From: G963663735 sp963663735
GTDB lineage: Bacteria; Acidobacteriota; UBA6911; RPQK01; JAPXNP01
DNA: 64,000 nucleotides
Assembly: GCA_963663735.2 (NCBI GenBank)
Contig: CAXXHN010000001.1
Location: 806,001-870,000 of the forward strand
Reading direction: 5' to 3'
Shown: positions 58,896 through 64,000 of the stretch, in pieces
How the letters are laid out: every line of letters begins with the position of its first letter
Numbering within the stretch: the stretch's first letter is position 1
Program-made: the position numbers and the translations under genes
The notes under the pieces: generated by a model
Databases searched by the model: none
What the model was told of the DNA's origin: nothing
The model's input: the letters and a program-made list of their open reading frames with translations, nothing else

Positions 58896-60274
58896 GACCT
58901 GGTGATCCCTGCTTTTCTGAAATACCTTCTCATTTCCTTCACAACCCGTGGTGCCAGGAGGATGGTGGCAATGAGGTTGGGAATCGTCATCAGGGCATAG
59001 GCCGTATCAATCAGGTTCACCACCATCTGGGCCGTCCAGATTGCCCCGACATAAAGCGTCGCCAGATAATAATACTCATACCATCGCCCTTTTTCAGCCC
59101 CAAAAAGATATGAGAAACATTTCTTTCCGTAATAGGAATAGCCAAACATGGTGGAAAGGCCGAAACAGATCACAATAACCACCAGGATAAACTTGCCAAA
59201 GCCCCCCATAGCCGCCTCAAATACCTGGGAAGTCAAGGCAACTCCCTGGATTCCTGAACCGCGCCAGTCGGTGCCAGCCAGGATTATAAACGCGGTAAGC
59301 GAACAGACCATAATCGTGTCCACCAGCGGTTCATACATGGCAACAAGCCCCTCGCGGACCGGTTCTGTTGTTTTTGCCGCGCCATGCGCCATGGGTGCGG
59401 TACCCAGTCCGGCTTCATTGGAAAACACCGCCCTTTTAACTCCTGTCCTGACAACCATCATAACTCCGATTCCCGTGGCACCTCCCGCCGCGGCTGTGCC
59501 GGTGAAGGCGTCATGAAAAATACTGGCAAAAACCACGGGAATCTGGTCAATATTCAGGATCGCCACGTAAACAGCAACTCCCAGGTAGAGAAGGCACATG
59601 GCAGGCACAAGCTTTGAAGCTACATTGGCAATCCTGGTAAGTCCGCCGAGAATTACAGCTGAAACTATCAACACTGAACCCAGGCCGGTAATCGCGGGAG
59701 CTATGTTGTAGGAAGATTTCAGGATTTCGGCTACCTGGTTGGTCTGAAAAACCGAAATGCATCCCACCATTCCGCAAACTGAAAAAAAGATGGCAAGAGG
59801 TTTATATTTTTTTCCCAGACCAACCTCTATGTAATACATCGGTCCGCCCTGAAGATTACCCTGGGAATCGTACCCCCGGTACATCACAGCCAGGGTACAG
59901 GTGAAAAATTTTATTACCATGCCAATAAGGGCAGCCATCCACATCCAGAAGAGAGCGCCTGGACCACCCTGGGTAACCGCGATGGCGACACCGCCAATAT
60001 TGCCAAGGCCCACAGTTGAAGCCAGGGCCGTGCTCATGGCCTGAAAATGGCTGATTTCCCCTGGATCATTGGCTTTATCAAATCTTCCGGTCAGTACCTT
60101 CAGGGCATGCAGCAATCCACGGTAGGGGAGCAGGCGCGAAAAAACCAGGAGGACAATCCCGGAGCCGATCAGAAAAATCACCTGGGGAATTCCCCAGACG
60201 ATGCTCACTGTTACTTCGAGTATATGATCAATTAAATCCAATATATTATTCCTAAACTGCTGTTCCGGGGCCAT
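58892..60274 (-). CDS. Sodium:alanine (AGCS family) symporter
   Basis: A 460-residue multi-pass transporter, about 11 membrane helices. AGCS hallmarks: GNIGGVAIAVTQGGPGALFWMWMAALIGM (landmark GPGALFWMWMAALIGM), KFFTCTLAVMYRG, GGPMYYIEVGL, NEAGLGTAPMAHGAAKT and VRTGVKRAVFSNEAG. Transports alanine, glycine or a related amino acid with Na+ or H+. Start placed at the ATG at 60274; a TTG at 60289 is in frame but less likely, and it overlaps a 7-nt array (60284-60311) upstream. Forms a pair with maf by a four-base overlap. Confidence 0.9.
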   Translation of the reverse strand: MAPEQQFRNNILDLIDHILEVTVSIVWGIPQVIFLIGSGIVLLVFSRLLPYRGLLHALKVLTGRFDKANDPGEISHFQAMSTALASTVGLGNIGGVAIAVTQGGPGALFWMWMAALIGMVIKFFTCTLAVMYRGYDSQGNLQGGPMYYIEVGLGKKYKPLAIFFSVCGMVGCISVFQTNQVAEILKSSYNIAPAITGLGSVLIVSAVILGGLTRIANVASKLVPAMCLLYLGVAVYVAILNIDQIPVVFASIFHDAFTGTAAAGGATGIGVMMVVRTGVKRAVFSNEAGLGTAPMAHGAAKTTEPVREGLVAMYEPLVDTIMVCSLTAFIILAGTDWRGSGIQGVALTSQVFEAAMGGFGKFILVVIVICFGLSTMFGYSYYGKKCFSYLFGAEKGRWYEYYYLATLYVGAIWTAQMVVNLIDTAYALMTIPNLIATILLAPRVVKEMRRYFRKAGITRS

Positions 60275-60283
60275 GACCTTGGA

Positions 60284-60311
60284 AATCAAGATTCAAGATT
60301 ACCGATTGTCC
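60284..60311. repeat. 7-nt-period array, four units
   Basis: AATCAAG, ATTCAAG, ATTACCG, ATTGTCC, just upstream of the symporter start. Confidence 0.55.
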
Positions 60312-60449
60312 TATATTGCAGAGACGATATCAATGAAGAATGGTATCAGGTTAAGGGTGACAGATGGCAGGAGTTCAAAGGTACGCGTATCCAGTTCACG
60401 CGGAGGCAGGACTGTTCCCCTCCCTGCTGGAGCAAGCTTGGCAGTGGTA

Positions 60450-60470
60450 GCTGGAGCCGCCGGCTCCAGC
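60450..60470. repeat. Intergenic hairpin, GCTGGAGCC family (copy C)
   Basis: Perfect 9-bp arms GCTGGAGCC / GGCTCCAGC with loop GCC, preceded by GTA and followed by AATTCCGGATTAA, nearly identical to the copy at 114-134 including flanks. Confidence 0.78.
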
Positions 60471-60637
60471 AATTCCGGATTAAGCCACTATTTCAGTGCC
60501 CGAGTTAAAATCACCCTTTTGCAGCCCTGGTCTTTTAGATACTCACCAATAATTGATGCATTTTACGTTCTGGAAGGTCCTGTCAATTTAGATTTGATGA
60601 CCCGTTAACACTGGGTATTTAAACACTGCGCCTGGCA

Positions 60638-60652
60638 GGAGCGAGCCGCTCC
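60638..60652. repeat. Intergenic hairpin, GCTCCAGCTAC type
   Basis: Arms GGAGCG / CGCTCC with loop AGC, followed by AGCTACC. Read on the - strand it begins GTAGCTGGAGC, like the GCTGGAG family. Confidence 0.55.
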
Positions 60653-60733
60653 AGCTACCTTAGGGGAAAGTTCAAGGGGTTAACAAAGTAAAACAGTAAT
60701 CAACACCGCCGCTGGGCGGTGATATGGGAATGC

Positions 60734-60747
60734 CGGTCTCCAGACCG
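60734..60747. repeat. Intergenic hairpin, CGGTCT-CC-AGACCG
   Basis: Perfect 6-bp arms around CC. The stem is related to the GCCGGTC-AGGA family at 1868-1885. Confidence 0.55.
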
Positions 60748-60750
60748 TAC

Positions 60751-60806
60751 TTTGAACCTTGAACAACACCCAACGCGAGGAAAAACTTGAACTACGAATT
60801 ACGGAC
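60751..60806. repeat. Two short 7-nt-period arrays ending at the pcrA stop
   Basis: TTTGAAC, CTTGAAC (60751-60764) and then CTTGAAC, TACGAAT, TACGGAC (60786-60806). The second set runs into the stop codon of the helicase gene. Confidence 0.55.
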
Positions 60807-63049
60807 TAGCATTTCTCCAGTTTCGCGTAGCTTTGCAGGAGCTTTTTCATTCCTTTCCCGGGAAAGGAGACAGTGATTTTCAAATCATCCCCGGTCTGTT
60901 CCACTTTCAGAACCTGTCCCCTGCCGAACTTGGCATGGCTAACGGTATCACCGGATTTAAACTTCTCTGCCGAAACTGACTTCTTCTCCAGGGCTTCCTT
61001 GATACTCTCAACCGTATTAAAGGTCTTTCCCTTATAGGCGCCAGGATTGCGGGGTTTTGGCTTAAAAAGAGATTCCGCCCCGAGGCGTACCGGAGAAGGT
61101 GCCTGATTATAACCACTGCCATAGGAATCGGCTGAAATCATCTCTATCAGTTCCGGGGGTATTTCCGAAAGAAACCGGCTGGGAATATTTATCTTCCCAG
61201 GATCGTTTCCGTAAAAACGTCTCAGTTTACAATAAGTCATGATCAGTTTTTTCTGGGCCCTGGTCATGCCAACGTAACAAAGGCGGCGTTCTTCCTCCAG
61301 GGTGTTTTCTTCAATGGAGCGGCTGTGCGGGAAAAGACCTTCTTCGCATCCGGCCAGGAATACTATCGGGAACTCCAGTCCCTTGGCATTATGCAAGGTC
61401 ATCAGGGTTACCCTGGCATTATCATCAATGTCATCGGCCTCGGAGCGCAGGGAGGCATGATCCAGGAATTCCTGCATTGAATTTTCCGAGTCTTCATAGT
61501 CCCTGGCCACGTTTATCAGTTCGTTGATGTTAAGCAGTCGGCTCTCGGCTTCATCTGTTTTTTCCCGCTCCAGGTATGGGATATAACCCAGCTCCTTGAG
61601 GATCTTTTCCAGGGCTATGTGGAGCGGGAGTTCCAGGTACGGCCGGGACCTGGCCACAGCTGCGGCGAAAGCATCCAATGCCTTAACAGAACGCCCGGAG
61701 AAAACCTTCTCTTTCAACCCTAACTCAATTGCTTCCCACATGGAGATCCCGCGCTCTGCTGCCAGATCCAGCACCCTGTCCTGGGTTGTCTTTCCAATGC
61801 CCCGTGGTGGATTGTTAATTATCCTGGCCAGTGAAATGGAATTGCCATGATCTCTTATAAACTGCAGGCAGGCGAGGGAATTCCTTATTTCCTGGCGATG
61901 ATAAAAACTTACGCCCCCCACCAGTTTGTAGGAAATATCAAGGCGGCGCAGGGACTCTTCAAATTGGCGGGACTGAAAATTGGTTCGGTAGAGCACTGCT
62001 ACCTTCGACTCGCCTGCCTTGAGAAACTGCTGGATCTTCCGGGCAACGTTTTCCGCCTCCTCCCGGGCATCATAAGCAGCATACACGGTCACGGGAGTCC
62101 CTTCAGGGCCTTCGGTCCACATGGTTTTGTCCTTGCGGTCCCTGTTATTGGAAACCACCGCGGTAGCCGCCTTAAGGATCATCTTCGTAGACCGGTAATT
62201 TTGTTCCAGCTTGATAGTTACAGCCCCCGGAAAATCGGATTCAAAACGCAAAATATTGCTAATATCAGCACCCCTGAAACCATAAATAGACTGGTCTTCA
62301 TCACCGACAGCGCAAATGTTCTGGTGCGTCCTGGTAAGGAGCCAGACCAGGTTGTACTGGGGGGCATTGGTATCCTGGTATTCATCAATAAGCAGGTACT
62401 TATATCGCTCGTTGTACTGCTGCCGGATCGCGGGAAATTCCTTGAACAGCTGGACCGGAAGCAGTATCAGGTCATCAAAATCCATGCAGTTGGAATCCTT
62501 GAGCTGTTTCAGATACTCCGCAAAAGCCCGGGAAATGTCATCAGCCTGCCGGGAAAACAGATGATCCGGAATATTATCAGGAGACCATCCGTGATTTCGG
62601 GCCCGGCTGATGATTGCCCGGCATTTCTCCACCGGAATAAGCTCATCATCCAGATCCAGATCCTTATAGACCTTTTTCAGCAGCTTTTTCTGGTCATCGG
62701 TGTCACAGATAGTAAAATTATCTTTATAACCCAGTTTCCCGCCATATTCCCTGAGGACTCTTACCCCAAATGAATGAAAGGTACAGAGAAGAGGGTAATG
62801 CCTGAGGCCGGGAAGAATTTCCTCCAGCCTGGTCTTCATTTCATTGGCTGCTTTGTTGGTAAAGGTAACCGCCAGGATCTCCCAGGGCTCACACACTCTT
62901 TTATCGATAAGGTAGGCAATGCGATGAGTAATCGCACGGGTTTTGCCGCTCCCCGCGCCGGCAAGTATCAGCATGGGGCCTTTCCCATGACTGACAGCCA
63001 GCCGCTGCTGCTCATTCAGATTCTCAAGACAGGGGTGTTCAATATTCAT
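60806..63049 (-). CDS. pcrA: PcrA/UvrD-type superfamily 1A DNA helicase
   Basis: A 747-residue ATP-dependent 3'-5' DNA helicase for excision repair and replication-fork and plasmid processing. Motifs in order: Q-motif LNEQQRLAV, Walker A GAGSGKT (31-37), Ia AVTFTNKAANEMKTRL, II DEYQDTNAPQY (Walker B), III VGDEDQSIYGFRGAD, IV LEQNYRSTK, V LMTLHNAKGLEFPIVFLAGCEEGLFPH (landmark TLHNAKGLEF), VI EERRLCYVGMTRA. The C-terminal about 55 residues (GDTVSHAKFGRGQVLKV) are the PcrA-type Tudor-like domain that binds RNA polymerase. Length and layout point to PcrA rather than Rep. Monocistronic. Confidence 0.93.
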   Translation of the reverse strand: MNIEHPCLENLNEQQRLAVSHGKGPMLILAGAGSGKTRAITHRIAYLIDKRVCEPWEILAVTFTNKAANEMKTRLEEILPGLRHYPLLCTFHSFGVRVLREYGGKLGYKDNFTICDTDDQKKLLKKVYKDLDLDDELIPVEKCRAIISRARNHGWSPDNIPDHLFSRQADDISRAFAEYLKQLKDSNCMDFDDLILLPVQLFKEFPAIRQQYNERYKYLLIDEYQDTNAPQYNLVWLLTRTHQNICAVGDEDQSIYGFRGADISNILRFESDFPGAVTIKLEQNYRSTKMILKAATAVVSNNRDRKDKTMWTEGPEGTPVTVYAAYDAREEAENVARKIQQFLKAGESKVAVLYRTNFQSRQFEESLRRLDISYKLVGGVSFYHRQEIRNSLACLQFIRDHGNSISLARIINNPPRGIGKTTQDRVLDLAAERGISMWEAIELGLKEKVFSGRSVKALDAFAAAVARSRPYLELPLHIALEKILKELGYIPYLEREKTDEAESRLLNINELINVARDYEDSENSMQEFLDHASLRSEADDIDDNARVTLMTLHNAKGLEFPIVFLAGCEEGLFPHSRSIEENTLEEERRLCYVGMTRAQKKLIMTYCKLRRFYGNDPGKINIPSRFLSEIPPELIEMISADSYGSGYNQAPSPVRLGAESLFKPKPRNPGAYKGKTFNTVESIKEALEKKSVSAEKFKSGDTVSHAKFGRGQVLKVEQTGDDLKITVSFPGKGMKKLLQSYAKLEKC

Positions 63050-63193
63050 AATTAAAGTCTTCAGACTATAACGTCAGCTGGATAGTTTCCAGGAGATCAA
63101 ACTCAGTTTTTTTGCAACTGAGACATTACCTGTTCCCAGGCTCAGCGTCAAGTTCTCAGGCCTATGGCTTGCGAACTCAAAATTCAAAATTCG

Positions 63194-63211
63194 CCGGCCA
63201 GGAGACCAGCG
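63194..63211. repeat. Intergenic hairpin, CCGGCC-AGGA family (diverged)
   Basis: Arms GCCGGCC / GACCAGC (two mismatches) with loop AGGA and following GTTCC, as at 1868-1885. Confidence 0.5.
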
Positions 63212-63316
63212 TTCCCCAAAATCCCAAAAGTCCACAAAGCCCATGAAATCAATGAAGTCCAACTTGCATATCATGCCTGTCTTCTCCTGTATGTACCCGC
63301 CTCCAAGGCCGGTGGT

Positions 63317-63337
63317 CCTTGAACCCTGAATCTTGAA
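63317..63337. repeat. 7-nt-period array, three units
   Basis: CCTTGAA, CCCTGAA, TCTTGAA, about 100 bases before the CCG-domain gene. Confidence 0.55.
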
Positions 63338-63438
63338 TATTTATAAAATGCTGAATTGGCAATCCTCAGAAAACTGATGATCTCGACTAGCCGGCTGGTC
63401 TGCTTTATACTACTATCCATAGATAGTGAAAGGATCCG

Positions 63439-64000
63439 GAATGAAAGTCTCCTTCTTTGCGACATGCCTTGTGGATCAGCTCTACCCCCAGGTCGGGCTG
63501 GACTCTGTAAACTTGCTGAAAAAGCTGGGGGTGGAGGTTGAATATGACGAGAACCAGACCTGCTGCGGACAGCCCGCCTACAACACCGGTTATATTGAAG
63601 AAACCAGGAAAATTGCCCGGCAGTTCATAAAGGTCTTCCGGGATAAAGAGTATATTATTTCACCTTCCGGTTCCTGTGCCGCCATGATCAAATGTCACTA
63701 TCCGGAGCTGTTTGAAGCGGGATCCCCGGAGTACCTGGATGCCAAGGAACTTTCCGGAAGGGTTTATGAATTTTCAGACTTCCTGGTCTCGGTGCTGAAA
63801 GTCAAAGATGTAGGCGCCCGTTTCCCCCACCGCGTAACCTTCCATGATTCCTGCCACCAGTACAGGCAGCTCGGCATTTACGAACAGCCCCGGCTGCTGA
63901 TAAAAAACGTGCGGGATATTGAATTCGTCGAACTGGAGGATTCAACCCGGTGCTGCGGATTCGGGGGCACCTTTGCCGTAAAATTCGCTGATGTTTCGGC
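63439..64000 (+). CDS. LutA/YkgE-type CCG-domain iron-sulfur oxidoreductase subunit (partial)
   Basis: The first 187 residues of a CCG-domain (Cys-rich) protein, running off the window. The two hallmark clusters are CCGQPAYNTG (Cys41-Cys42) and CCGFGGTFAVKF; SCAAMIKCHYPEL and FHDSCHQYR supply the other Cys. This is the layout of LutA/YkgE, part of the LutABC lactate oxidation complex, and of related GlpC/HdrB-like subunits. The ATG follows GAAAGG. LutB and LutC would be expected right after the window end; that would decide between LutA and other CCG proteins. Confidence 0.8.

Larger units (their letters stand above)
60275..60805. other. Repeat-rich intergenic region, no gene seen
   Basis: About 530 bases with two 7-nt arrays (60284-60311 and the pair at 60751-60806) and four hairpin-type repeats (60450-60470, 60638-60652, 60734-60747, and a degenerate GCTGGAG near 60426). 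The only longer reading frame (60273-60608, +) translates these repeats and is not credible. Confidence 0.6.
63050..63438. other. Divergent intergenic region with repeats
   Basis: About 390 bases between pcrA and the + strand CCG-domain gene. It holds a diverged GCCGGCC-AGGA-GACCAGC hairpin (63194-63211, sister of 1868-1885) and a 7-nt array at 63317-63337 (CCTTGAA, CCCTGAA, TCTTGAA). No gene seen. Confidence 0.55.

Noticed and set aside
60273..60608. 111-codon + strand reading frame
   Set aside because: Covers a 7-nt array and the GCTGGAGCC hairpin; looks like repeat translation.

Overview
This 64 kb window looks like the chromosome of a Gram-negative (didermal) heterotrophic bacterium with a moderate GC content. 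Exported amidohydrolases, KDPG/KDG sugar-acid catabolism, an exported sugar-isomerase-like protein, GH92 and LutA-type genes, and very many short intergenic hairpins would fit an Acidobacteriota/Aminicenantes-like or Planctomycetes/Verrucomicrobia-like lineage. That placement is an inference; no rRNA or marker gene is present to settle it. I see no transposase, phage gene or CRISPR array.

Layout. 0-24 kb is mostly ordinary housekeeping and catabolic sequence: the tail of a GH92 mannosidase, an RsmF-like rRNA methyltransferase, an operon of three exported amidohydrolases plus a SEC-C protein (the last amidohydrolase has lost its metal-binding histidines), LemA + DUF2207, Hsp20 with its own promoter and terminator, RidA, eda-kdgK, tRNA-Phe(GAA), an exported metallo-beta-lactamase-fold protein, another exported amidohydrolase, a MutT-type Nudix hydrolase, QueA, an SDR reductase, a small acidic hypothetical protein, and then a first methyltransferase/polyprenyl-glycosyltransferase group.

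24-58 kb is a large surface-glycan locus. The part from 24.4 to 32.6 kb (- strand) has a methyltransferase, a 1340-residue protein with three GT2 domains and one RgpF-like domain, a triple-repeat coiled-coil protein, a HAD phosphatase and a DPM1/GtrB-type polyprenyl-phosphate glycosyltransferase. A lone multi-pass membrane protein (probable GT-C type) is on the + strand at 33.1-35.3 kb. From 54.6 down to 35.3 kb there is one apparent - strand operon of 14 intact genes and a terminal pseudogene. It starts with an Fkp-like bifunctional GDP-fucose synthesis enzyme. It continues with six stand-alone sulfotransferases, two GT2 proteins fused to a sulfotransferase-like capsule domain, a STELLO/DUF288-like transferase, a GT-A protein with an acidic motif, a predicted beta-propeller, a FkbM-coiled coil-glycosyltransferase fusion, a double GT2 with C-terminal repeats, and a methyltransferase gene broken by two in-frame stops. 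A divergent + strand pair (coiled coil, double GT4) completes it. Taken together the genes suggest synthesis of a heavily sulfated, methylated, possibly fucose-containing exopolysaccharide or glycoprotein glycan. No PAPS synthesis, flippase, polymerase or export genes are visible in the window.

58-64 kb returns to housekeeping: Maf, an AGCS-type amino-acid:cation symporter, PcrA/UvrD helicase, and the start of a LutA-type CCG-domain protein.

Two kinds of non-coding structure stand out. (1) Arrays with a strict 7-nt period but changing unit sequence sit at gene ends; in several genes the stop codon or last codons lie inside the array. (2) Short intergenic hairpins have changing but fully complementary stems and similar 3-4 nt loops, several from a GCTGGAG...CTCCAGC family. 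I found the 7-nt arrays only outside the 31-58 kb glycan core.
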